From Lytechinus variegatus (taxonomy: Eukaryota > Echinodermata > Echinoidea > Temnopleuroida > Toxopneustidae): a stretch of DNA of 64,000 nucleotides. Positions 1-12,700 of this stretch are shown one piece after another. Under the pieces are notes generated by a model. It was not told the origin of the DNA. It was given only the letters and a program-made list of their open reading frames with translations, and searched no databases. The stretch is taken from NCBI RefSeq assembly GCF_018143015.1, contig NC_054740.1:39585180-39649179 (forward strand), given 5' to 3'. The first letter of the stretch is position 1; every line of letters begins with the position of its first letter. Both the position numbers and the translations under genes were made by a program.

Positions 1-164
1 TATAGAGCGCCATTGACTAGGCAACCAGATAATCGGCATTATTATCACTATAATGAAATCTAAAAGTGATTTATCCTAGTATTATAATGAGAATATGTCA
101 TTTACAATTCAAAGAGCAAAGAGTTTCAGGCCACTGCTGTTGATAGGTGCTGTGAATCTTGCCT

Positions 165-233
165 CCATGTTGCACTGTATTTGCACTACATTTGCTACAG
201 AAAAACATGCAATGCAACTACAATGCACCATGG
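165..233 (-). ncRNA. mir-33: miR-33 precursor hairpin inside an SREBP intron
   Basis: On the minus strand, positions 228 down to 208 read as the canonical miR-33 5p sequence (starts GTGCATTGTAGTTGCATT). The strand folds back on positions about 165-192 with near-continuous pairing: CCATG at 233-229 pairs with CATGG at 169-165, and the stem has two G-A mismatches and several G-U pairs. The loop holds a T5 run. It lies about 500 bp downstream of exon 15 of SREBP in the same orientation, so it should be made from the host intron. miR-33 sits in SREBP introns in vertebrates and insects and, in those animals, represses lipid export and fatty-acid oxidation genes. Its position also supports the host gene continuing past the left edge. 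Confidence 0.96.
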
Positions 234-308
234 CTTCAAGAAAGGAATCCTTGTGAGTCGTGTGGTCATCGTGATGATCGTCCATGTCCTCTGGAGAACT
301 ACCAAACC

Positions 309-416
309 CTGATCTAACTCTGATATACACTAACCAATCACTGAGCTAACCTTGATCCAACACTGATCTAACTCTGATATACACTACCCAATCACTGAGC
401 TAACCTTGATCCAACA
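309..416. repeat. Two-copy 54-bp tandem repeat
   Basis: Units 309-362 and 363-416 are nearly identical (one starts CTGATCTAACTCTGATATAC) and fade rightward into looser CTAACACTG-type copies to about 500. It lies in the SREBP intron that carries miR-33. No function is apparent. Confidence 0.75.
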
Positions 417-732
417 CTACGCTAACACTGCTCCAATACTTAGCTAACACTGACGAAGTCCTACCAGGGACCAATCACTGACCTTACGCTTGCCTAACAC
501 CGATTATCTAACATCGACCTATCGTTGACAGCAATTAAAGCAAATCAAGTACAGAAAATACAAGTACGAAACCAAATCGGTTGGTATTTTCAAATCTGCA
601 TTTCATGTTTTCCTCCTATCTGTCTCCCTCCTCACCAAGGTTGGAGACCTCGTTACAACAATATCAACTACAATGATAAAAATAATTATAATAATGATTA
701 TCATTCATGAATGACATGAGATTGATACTAAC

Positions 733-3700
733 CATAATGGAGCTATCTGCTGAGTAGCAAGCATCCAAGCTGCGTACAAGGTTGCTGCTTGCTAGGTCAC
801 AAATCCTCATACAATCATCAGGTATGTCGTTGTGAGCAGCTGAAAGGAAGGTAAGCCGTGCCTTGCAGGCTTGCAGGGCTGCCAGAGGGAAGCTGTAAAT
901 GATCAAATAAAAACTAGGTATTGAATCAGTCCATGAAGGCCCAAAGATGTGGCTGAATTGGAAGGAAAGAGGGAGGGGGAGGGGGTGGGGAGTTATGGCC
1001 TAGATGTGTTTCATACCTTATATCCCAAAATAAAGGGAAAAGCCACCAATTCTTCGTTTCAAAATACTATACAGTACACCAATGGTGGAGTGCAACAAGT
1101 GTCATGTCCACCAGATGGTGACAAGACATATGCTCCTGCGGCAAATGCACCTGACTTTATTTCGTCTAAGATGTAGGGTTAGGGTTGCAATAGGGTTTTA
1201 TGTTATGTTTAGGGTAAGGTATAGTGTAAAATCTAGGGTTGAAGTTGGTTATTCCATTAGCGTGTGTTGAATTTACGGCGGAGCAATTGTCGGAGGAGCC
1301 AACGCCACGGAACCCAATCAGATATGAGCCCATAAATTTAAATGCAGGTTTCAAAACTCTTGCTGTCGTGCTCCCCAGAAATCTTTCCCAGTATCACGCA
1401 CTATATAAAAGCAGAATATTGCTATTATCACCATTATAACTATCATCACAAGTATTCATAACAGTCCAAGACAAACTTTCAAGTACTCGATGCATAGAAG
1501 TTAGTGTGGTCGAGATAACATAGATGCATTGTTTACCATTCTTTTTGGAGCTGGGGAGGCAGAGAGTCGATGCAGTTTATGTACGTCTCAGCCTTGTCTT
1601 CCTCACCAACATGCCAGTAGGCCGCCACAAACAGCAGGTTAACCCACCAACGAGCGACTGGATCGTACTCTGCAAATAAATTAAAACAAAAATACATTGT
1701 ATGTTTCTTTGTTTTATTTTTTTTTTCTTAGCTTAGTTTTTATTAGGATTTCATGATTTTGTGTAACAAATCACATACAAGTAATTTGAAAATAAAAATA
1801 AAAAAGCAGCATACACATTATAAGTTTAAATAAGAAAAAGTACAGCTTATAAACAGATAATAAGTGATAAATATGTTATAGCAAAGGTAAGCATGTAAAT
1901 AACAGAGGGATAAAAATCAGGTGATTTACCTGTATTAGAGATTTCCATCTTCCGAAGGCATATTAAGATCTTCTTCAGTTACAAAAATCAATAATGATAG
2001 AATATCTTACAACTTAAATCTCCATTTCCAAAAAAAAGGCTTGTAAGTTTATTATTTTTCTTGGCAATACGATATTCAATATCCTTGTTAGAAACAAGAA
2101 AATCCATTGTTACCATGTATCTTTGAAAAAATACAGAACATGAGGATTGGAGTAGAGTCATGGCGAGTTCAAAGTTTGGATACTTTTCAGTTTATAAATG
2201 AATCCTAGCATAAAGTTAGTTCCTTATGGTCTGAAAGTAAAGTGCTGCACTTGATCCTAATGAGGTGAATGGGTACCCGCCAAGATTAATTCTTTGAATG
2301 TACCAAGTGCTGCTAAAGAAGTAGTAGCTTGAGCTTGAGGAAAAATGCCAGTTGTGGTAAATATGTCAAAATGAGTATGAACCGAATCCAATAAAATGAC
2401 AGCAAAGTGTTTGTATGTATGAATCAAATGATTATGGTAAAGTGTGTGTAACTGCTCAGATATTAGCAAAATGGGAATGGAATTCAGCCAAATGTCTGGT
2501 CTTTTCCCAAGCAATTATAATACACTGTCCCACAGGAGCATTTCTGTGTTGGTAACCTTCATTGTGATTCTTATTCAAGCTTAGATTTCATGATAGTGAC
2601 AACTGACCTTGGTTTCAGACATTTCCTGATGACTTTCTAGTGTTTACTGCAACTACATTATTTTATGTTTAATACCTTTGTTACCGACCAACAAAAAACA
2701 TGTACAAATCTCTGACTATAGAGGGCGGACTCACCATTCCTGGCCTGAAGGTTGGAGGTCATATCTACATTCTGCTGATAGAAGCTGGAAGCCTCGTCAA
2801 GAGAAATGCTCAGCCTGTTCAGCTGCATCAGGAAATCTTCATCGACACTGTGAGTACAACAAAAACAATGTGAAAAGAACATAATGGTCAATATAACAAA
2901 ACAGTGAATAGACCAAAAATGATATGAAAACAATATAACACTGAATAGAAAAGTGAAAAGAACAATGCCTATAGTACATACTGTGAATAGAATTTTAAAA
3001 AAGTAAATAGAACATTAACACTGAATATGAAAACCTGTGAATAGATCAAAAATAATGTAAATAAAACAAACTAAATAAAAGCAATGTGAATAAAACAAAA
3101 AATAATGCGAATAGGACAAAACCATGGTGAATAGATCAATAATTTGTATATTTTTGTCTCATGAAATCACCATGTCAATCTTTCATTTTCCAAGCTCGGG
3201 CTTCTATCACTTCTTAGCATTAAAAAAAAATGTTCAAACCTTCCATAACCAGCAATTTGGTGAGTAGAATATGTAAATCAGTAGGGACGACTGTCAAAAT
3301 TATGATGAACTTCAAACGATCAATTTGCAGTTTTCTGAGCAATTATGATTTGTATGATATACCTTGTCTTGGTCTTGTGTGAGTCATGCACTGGCTGTAG
3401 GGCTAAGATACCTCGGAGTGCATTGTGTATCATATGCTCCCTCAGGTGCTGGGATACTACTACCAATGGGTTACCTACAGGCAGAAACATTGAAAGAAGA
3501 CATAAAAAGGGCATAAATATACAACCAAGAGATGACAAATAAAAAGAATGATGCGAGAAATACTGTTTCTTATAGTTTAAGCTTTATCAAGAACTAAATA
3601 TTAAGACATACTGTCTGATGCTGGAATCAGTTCTACAAACTTTACACCCCCACCCTTTTAGGGTTAAGGTTAAACCCAAGGGGTGTTTCACAAGGATTTA

Positions 3701-6700
3701 AGGATGACTTAGAGTCACAACTTAAATGCCGATGCGTGTATGATATGCAACGGGCAATCTTATTGATAAATACGCAGTAGTGCGCATCCTCTTGGCATGA
3801 TCTGACCAATGCGGTCATACGTTTTAAACTGCGCACAACTAGACATTTTAGTGCGACTCTAAGTCATTCTTAAATCTTTGTAAAACAACCCCTGGTGTAC
3901 TTAGTATTGTTTGGGCCAAACCATAACTAGACCATTTTTACAGTCAATTGCAAGTTTATATTGGTCCCTAAATCAATCATAGGTCTTGCAAATAAATTGT
4001 AAATTTGCAAATGATTGCTGGTCTGCTTTCTGCAGCAAGGAGTGTTATCTGATTGGCTACAGCTAAAATTGGTCAATCAGTTGTAAAAAAATGGCAACAT
4101 GATATTTGCATTTGATTGCAAATATTTTCTTGCAACATCCATACGTGGGTTTCAACACGATTGTGTTGGATGACCCATGAATGATACCATCTGCTAGTAG
4201 ACCAAGTGGAAACGATCCCAATGCATACATGCCAACCCCGACAGCCAAGAAATAGGTACAAATTACCAATAAATTACCCCCAAAAAGGAACACACTTCAA
4301 TGTCCTATTCGATACTACTTAAAATGTTTAACATGTATTGTTACATACACATTAAAATTGCAATTTTCTTTGAATCCTGAAAATAAGAACATTTCAATTT
4401 CATAGGAACACTTGGCAGACCGAATTTATATCTATACAGAAAGTTTGTATGGTTGGTATAAGGATTCGATGCAGTCTCGGCCAGTAGTTCCGAGTCACGA
4501 GGCCGCTGCAGAAAGTCTACTCCAATAGAGTTAGCACACATGACTCGGGTTGATGCCGAGGTCAAGGCCAGCAAAATGTGGCCTCAAGCCTGGCATCTAC
4601 TATGAATGGGCATGCTTACAAAGAACGTTTCTTACGTTTCTCTGTGATGGAGGTGAAATAGCTTGGTCCCTGCCAGGAGGTTGGGACGGTATCATGGTGT
4701 CTGAAGTGATGGGAGAAAGCAACCAAGGCCCAGTTCAGAATAGGTGGAGTGGGGCTCTTGGATCGATTCAGGATGTACCGCACTCGGTAGAAAACTGGGC
4801 TCTGTCAAGAAAAAAAAAAAATAATAATCTAGTTGAAAAGAGGTTTGACTCATTGAACACTTTTTGATCTCATGCAGAAGGCTCACTGGGTTAAGCCTAA
4901 GGTTGTTTGAGCAAAACACATCATTGTAAGCTACAAATCACAAATCAAATCATGGGTACAGTATCTTAGGTCCTTTTTACTTTCGATTGACCAAACTTCT
5001 TTTTCTTTAATACTTTGGTTTCATCTACATAACTAGAGAAAACCATTCAACAATACTTCTATCTATTGTCCCATACTGAACTACAAATCATGAATTACAC
5101 TAAAGGTACAAATACTCCTGTCATTTTACTGTTTATTGACAAAATTTCTTCTTTTCATCATTGTAAAAAAATCCATTTGACTCTTCTTTATCTAGTGCCC
5201 CATTCTGAACTACAAATCATGAATTTCATTACATGCCAATATCTTTTTTCGTTTTCACTTTCATATTATTTTTTTAAATCTTATAATGTAAATGCAATTT
5301 GTAATTTGTAGATACCCATCATTTTAACAGAGTTAGACCATGGCCTGAATTAAACAAGACTTCAGAATATGGGCCAATGAACAGAAAGGGGAGACTTACC
5401 GCCAGCCATTGGAGTGATTTCGAGAACCTGGTTCTGATCAGCACCCCTACAGTGGCATAGATCTCGGCCCGTTCAATCGCACTCATAGCATCCCTGGCCC
5501 TCTCAGCATGGTTGATGCTACACATACCCATGTAGAAGGCCCGCGGTACTCCAAGAGAAAAATTAGCTGCACATGGAGGGGAAATAAAAGAGCAATTTGT
5601 TACAAAGAGGAACATGTTCCATAGTTGTTAATAAAAACTAGATGGTCTCACATTCAAAAAGGCTCACAGTACTCCAAGAGGAACAGGGGAGCATGGTGAA
5701 CAGCTGTTCAAAAGTGTGCCAAAGTATGCAGGGCCAACAGAATTGCAGTGGCTGTAGAATACAGGCAGGCTAGGAAGGTAAGGACTACTACCCTGTAACA
5801 CCTGCCAGCATTCCCTGTCCACAATGACAAATAATATTAGGCACAGCATGGCCTGATCAGCCATCTGTAGACCCACCAAGCCTAATTATCCCAAAACTCA
5901 GGATGATTAGATGGTCGCATCGACGGACGAACACATCACTGGAAGGAATGGAAAGAAATGTAGCACAATTCTTGCTCTATCATATAATGGGATTTTGTAC
6001 AACAGTTGCTAGTGAGTACAGGTAAAATTTCAATTTAAATCAATTCAATTCAATGAGAATTAAATGGTCACTCCTCTGCAGTCTGCACAATCAATACTTC
6101 TACCACTGCCATTAAAAAATGTTCAAACACTGCTTGCTAGTTCGCCCCCCCCCCTTTCCATTTTCTCCTTGGTGATATTCCTATTCTTATTCACATTCTT
6201 CTTCTTCTCCTTTTCCTTCTCATATTTCTTCCTCTATAATTCTTATCCTCCTCCTTCCCATTGCTATCGTCTATCCACAACCCCTTTTTATCCTCAAATC
6301 TCTCCAAACAATCTGAATTATTTTCTAGCATTACGTTTCCCCCAAAAGCATTTAAGCTATTACAGAAATATGACCACTTTTTCATATGGCATTTGCATAA
6401 ATGATTGTGTTATATTTGGCTTCAATGTACACACCTGTCAAGAAGAGCTGGACAATGTGGTGGTATGTCTTGGCAATGTCTCTTGCAGTGGTCTGCCCAA
6501 CGGGGTATTCCCCATCCTTCTGCTTGTCCGCCTTCGGCCTGGAGAGCCAGGCACCGATCCCACGGCCCTTGAAGATGAGGTTGAGAGGGAAGCTGAGGAG
6601 GTTCCAGACGAAGGAGGTGTAGTACTCCAGCATCCCCAGAGGATGGTTGCGACCGAGAGCAGCAAAGCAGTGGAAGAGCTGATTCAGAGCCTGGGCAATG

Positions 6701-9700
6701 TTACCCTGATGGTGAAAAAAAAGAAGGAAGATATTGAAGATAAGATTGGGATGGAAGCAAAGAATATTCCAGACGAAGGTGGCATAGTACTCCACCATAC
6801 CCAGAGGATGGCTGAAAACTTATTAACAAGAGCTTCAGAGCACCCATTACCCTGATGTTAGGGGGGGGGAGGGGAAGGGTAATTTCTTGCTATTATTTCT
6901 TACACTTGTGCTTCAGTGTGAGTGTGAAGAACCTGTATACCCTCACTGAATCTCTGTTGGCATGGTGCATTTCTGTCAAAAAGCACTTCGATTCAAAGAA
7001 CTACTGACAGGAGGCCTGCCTAAAACGCCTAAAACGGGACTACCAATTTATAATAAACGACATGTGATATTATCAGCCATCTCTTGTCCACACACACACA
7101 TGTCATGTATTTCATTGGCATATGAAAAAATAATCGAACTTGAAAATGCCATACCACACATTTCTTTATCACTCAAATGTGATTTAGATGACAATTTCAG
7201 AGTTAAGTATGTTGGGTATTCCCTATTTACTCTTTTCCAATCACGTTGACGTCAGAATGGCTATCAACAATTCATTGAAGATATATCCGAGAGTATGAAT
7301 CTAAGAAGCAGAGAGCAGTGTATGGTCCGAGACCCGAGGGTCTGAGATTACAAACAAGGCCAAGATCATTCCGTTCAAGACCAGGATCCTACTTGACACA
7401 CCCATCATGGGCAGAGACTGAACCTACCTTAATAATCTCCTGCTCTGCTTGAGTCCTGTATCGCCAGTAGGCTGTGATATTGACTGATGAACTCTTGGAC
7501 GTCTTGTCGCCATACAGCATTGTTATGAGGACCGTCGCTATGATAGTTCCGTTCATCAACCAAACCAAGAGAGAAGGTACAACCTGCCAGATCAAGGAGA
7601 GGACCCTCGTCTCAACGCCGCTTCCTCCTTCTTCTGTAAGGGACCAAGAGATATCATCAATAGTTGATGAAGTGGATCAAAATTATCAAAATACCAAGGG
7701 TATTGATATTTCTGTCTGTATCATCCCTTCTCAATTATTAGAAAACTTGAGAATTATGAACTAGCAACATTCCCCACACATTAATGTTAATCATGAAAAT
7801 AATGAGGAAAAGGACAAAAAAATATAATTACAAAAGTTTAAAATTATGAACTAGCAACAGTCATCACATATGTATATCTAATACTGAAACCCAACCAAAA
7901 GGGAAAAGGAAAGAAAATGCAACTATTCATGGATAGAATCTGTGCCTATAAAAACACAGCCCATTACAAGTTGATGTGAATTTATCATTTGCTTGTGTAT
8001 CTCTTTCACTTTGGGAATGACTATCAAGTGTACCTTAATCAACCTGCACATAGATATGTTTTAAATTATCTGAAGGCGATTGAAGAAATGAGTTAGCTGT
8101 GTACTAGCTTATTCATCTAAAGCGGTTCAAAATAGTTGAAATAACCAGGGTACAGACATTTCAATTTTATACTGGGCTTTCTCAGTCAGAAGAAAAGTTG
8201 AGAATTGTGAACTGACAACCCAAGAGTAGTCTGAATATTCAGCCTATATTCCCTACCAATGACTTGTGTACAAGTTGTATTTGTGCTAGTTTTGTGTGTA
8301 GATCCACTTGTTAAATCAAACTCTCAATCAGGGTCTGTGCCTGCAGACTATCCATCCCCCTCCCAGGTTCCATGATGATTGCTCAGGCGACAATTGCTCA
8401 TTCTCAATTCCACATAATACTTGAATGACCAACTTCAACCCTGGGTTTAACACTATTGCCTACCCTTAACCTAACCTAAACCTAACATGAAACCCTATTG
8501 CAACCCTAACCCTACAACTAAGATGAAATAAAGCCAAGAGCAATTGTTGCAGGAGCAATTGTCATGTCACCCCCCCCCCTCCCCCCTGGCATGAGATCTT
8601 ACCTCCCATCAGCTTCCTGCCTCCTGCGACCATGGAGTCCCCTCCGAACCCAGTCCCGCTGCCAACCACAAAGCTCTCAAAGCCCTTGTTGATGAGGAAT
8701 CCAAATGGATTAAAGGCAAGGATGGAGAACATGAACACACAGAGGACTAGTCTCGTCCTATCAAGCAGACCCCCCGACGGAGCGGAGTGGACCGGACTTG
8801 GCGGCGACATGTCGATGGGCGAGTCTGGAGCAGAGTATGGTGAATCGGGCTCGCTGCCTGAGACGTAGCAGTGGTCGGGTGAGTTTGTGAAGGACGATGG
8901 TGGGGTCAGAGGCTCCTTCACGTCGGTTACTGTTTATTGAAGAGAGCAAGATATTTACTATTCTCAATTCATAGAGGTAGGCAGCATGTTTCCATTCCTC
9001 AAATTGGCAACTATTATAAATCATTTACATGTGCTCAAATAGCTGTAAAAAAATTATGTTGCCAATTTACAGAGTGTACAATGATTTTCTTTAAAAACAG
9101 CTTTTCACAAAGTGAATCTGACATGGACATGTGAACAAGAAAGTAATGATACATACATTTATCCTTTCACACACAAAAAAGAAAAATCAGAAATAAATCC
9201 CAAACTTGGGTGTGAAATAGTTATATTCAAACTTGATCTAAAAAAATAACAAATGCTTGAAAGCATACTGTAAATATTTCATTGACAAATATTGTCACTG
9301 TTGTAAAGTGAAGTCAATATATATATATCTGCTGGTAGGTATATATTTTGTACCCTGAGCAAACAGAAATAAAGAATAAGTCTTTTCTTCATAGGATGGT
9401 TTCAAGGCTAAATTGTATGAACAATCCTCCAAAACAGAACAGCAATTGTCAATTTACCTGTGGTTATTCCTTTGTATTTGTCAAGCTCTGCTTTAAGAGT
9501 GATGTTTTCCTGCTTGAGGGTTTGACACATCTTCCTCAGACCAACTAGATGATCTATGGCCTTCTGAAGTGTGTGTGACTTTGATACCTGGTAGGATAGT
9601 CATAATTATTACCTGAATGAGGCATTTTGGAGACATGATATAAACGCGTATTTTGTCTGTCTAACTGATTAACTCAACATAAACTACGTCACAATGGCTC

Positions 9701-12700
9701 GGTCAGCGATCAGCTGAATGACGAGTGACCATAATATTCGTACACCCCTCCTCCCAGAAAAGAGTAATTTTCCTACTGCACCTACGTACATTAATAAGCG
9801 GTCCATAATATCCGTATTCCGAGCTCATCAATCCCCAGCGCATTTGTGGGTGCGTATAAAGAGATAAGGATCCGCGCACCAACAATATACGTCATAATAA
9901 AGACAACGCTGGATCCGAGCGCTTGTAAATACGTCATAATGGTAAAGTGCAGAATTGACACTAGAGGCTTGACCAAGGTAAGTCCAACAATTTAGTTATA
10001 AATCTATCAATATGTTAATTTAATGTACCAGAAAGAGGTAACAGGTAATAATAATAATATTGACTGGCGTTACTTTCGGGAGATACCAAAAATATTTCCC
10101 TCACTAGACCCATATTGCCCTCGTCTTCGACTCGGGGCAATATGAGACTAGTTTGGGAAATATATTTGGTATCTCCCTCAAGGCCAGTCAATGTTATAAA
10201 AATATACACTGATTATCAAATAAGAGTCTCAACTGCTTGAGTGATACACATCTTCCTCAGACCAACTAGATGATCTATGGCCTTCTGAAGTGTGTGTGAC
10301 TTTGATACCTGGTAGGATAGTCATAAATATACACTGATTATCAAATAAGAGTCTCAACTGCTTGAGTGATACACATCTTCTTCAGACCAACTAGATGATT
10401 TATGGCCTTCTGAAGTGTGTGTGACTTTGATACCTGATAGGATAGTCATAAATATACACTGATTATTAAAGATGAGTCTTAACTGCTTGAGTGTTTGATA
10501 AATATTACACAAAATGTAAAAGAATTGTAACAAACCATGCTTTATAAAATTCAAGCAAGTCTCTGTATTAACAATTGATAATAAGAGGGGTCAATGCATT
10601 ATTTGCACAAGTTCAGTGCTTCCTCAACTTTTTTTCCAACACTATTTTGGGATTGTCAACACAATTTCCCCACCTTCTTATTCTCTTTGAATAGCATGAC
10701 TTTGAGATCCTCGATCCTGCCATTGATGCTCTTCCGGTAGCGTTGTTCGATAGCATTGTGGGACTTGCGTTTCTCAGGCTTCTTTCCCATGTGCATGGCG
10801 CCCCCATTAGGCGAGGAGGAGAGAGGTGGGATGGCAATCTTGGACACGGAGTTAGTGGTGGTGGTGGACTCCGTGGACTTAATCATCGGACTGGAGACGG
10901 TTGCCATGGTGGAGCCAACAATGGCAACATTCCCAACACTGCCATTTTGTGAAGTTTGGATGACCAACTAAAGTAGATAAACAAAGATGGAGTATGTTAC
11001 AAATGGCAAATCCTGGCTCCTAACTTAACCAGAAATAATCTTAAATTAACCTTATATGACATTCCATTATGTAAACAAGAAAAAAAGTTTTTTTTTTAAT
11101 AAGTTTTTCCCATAATCTAGAATGATTTGCTGCATTAAAAACAAAGACTTCCATTGAATTCTTAAATCTCTTATAACATTCAGGTAGAATGGAACTCAAC
11201 CTTGAAAACATAACACTTGCACACACTCTACGCATTGGACCTCATACTTGTAATGTAATAGTACATATGTGAACACTGTGTACAATCCCTCTGAGCATTA
11301 TCCAACCAACATGGCGATCCTTTATAAATTCTGCATGTAACTGGAAAAGTTTTTAGCAAGATATTGTATTCATGCTAAATATAAAGCTTTGTGAAATATG
11401 AACCTTGATGTATGCTGTTTTAAAATTTTCCAATCCTTTCATAATACCCCATCAGATCATCACTTCCGATTCCAGACATGAATTGATTTCAAAAAGATTT
11501 GTTTTCTAACATGTAATGGTGTTGTAGGTTGTCAAGTTATCCAACAAAACTACCTACCTGTGGGACTGTGGTGACAGTGGGTTTGGTCTCCTGTTTGATT
11601 ACTTGGACATTCGGGATGGTGGTTTTCTGAAGAGACAACGGAATAACCTTCTGCTGCACAGGCTGTTGCTGTTGGGACACAGTTGCGACCTTCTGCTGCT
11701 GCAACTGGGTTGTGATCTGTGGTTGTGTAGTAGTCTGTAATAAAGATAATATTACATTTTTACAATTTTTTAAAACTTTCCAAGGCTACTTTTGAGCTTA
11801 CCAGCTACATTTTTTCAGGCCTACAGTTTACCTTGGACCCTATTAGGAATTTCAGGTGACTTTTTTTCTTTAGTTTCCAGAGCTCTTTGGGGCTAATTAG
11901 CCCCTTGCCTGTATAATTCTCCCACTTGGTGCACTAGTGCCCTTTGGTTAGACATTAATCCTTATTACCAGTTCCCTTGGAGAGAACCTTACTAAGCTGT
12001 CAGTCCTCTGGTTGCTTGCTTCCAAACATTCATGCTTTCTTAGAATTCAGGTAAAAAAAAAATTACCACCATTTCCAATTTACCATAATTTACCATTCTT
12101 TCCCTGCCATGTTCATTTTGACCAGTGCTAACTGCCATCCAAATGACTAATTACCAAGAGTTAAAGGCAAATTTGCCTTGCCCTCCCTGAGCACTTCCAG
12201 CAAAGGCTCAACTGGTACCAACATGAGCATGTATTAGAAAAAAAAAGAGAGATTGTCTTGAACTTTACCTGCAGAGTAGACATGACCAAGGGCTGTTGAG
12301 ACTGTTGCTGAACCTGCTGCTGTTGCTGTTGTTGCTGTAACTGCAGTATCAGCGCCAACTGGGCAATGGTCTTGTTCTGTAGCTGCTTCTGTTGTTCCTT
12401 CTGGACCAGCTGCTGGATGACCTCACTTGCCGTAGCCGGTCGAACGGTGGCAGCCGGGGCCACTGGTGCACTGACCAGCTGGGTGACCGGTCCTGTGGGT
12501 GGGGCCGGAGCTGCAGGAGTCGCGACATTGTTGACTGAAGTCTGGATACACATACAAAACAGAAATAATACAAAGAGGGAGTGAGTAGTTTATCATAGAT
12601 CCATGGACATTAATAAAAACAAACTTTAATAGGGACAGTGATTTTCCGCGATTGCGGAAAACGGACGGAATTCACGGAAAGAGCCTTTTGAAACGGAAAG

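Noticed and set aside
109-330. Minus-strand 73-codon frame as the next SREBP exon
   Set aside because: It shows no likeness to the SREBP C-terminus and covers the miR-33 hairpin; it is intronic.
1170-1240. Telomere-like GGGTTAGGG sequence
   Set aside because: Only a few degenerate units, internal, and shared with 8374-8566 as part of a small dispersed repeat; not a chromosome end.
4341-4574. Minus-strand frame (ALTSASTRVMCANS...) as SREBP exon 11
   Set aside because: It has no likeness to the family; the neighbouring 4636-4801 has exactly the required phases and the expected PP...W pattern.
6718-6851. Functional mutually exclusive exon 9
   Set aside because: The copy is shorter, out of frame and lacks a donor and the second half of the exon.
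6064-6855. Plus-strand 263-codon open frame
   Set aside because: It runs antisense across SREBP exon 9 and its shadow copy; the Phe/Pro/Ser-rich start is a pyrimidine tract. No domain is seen.
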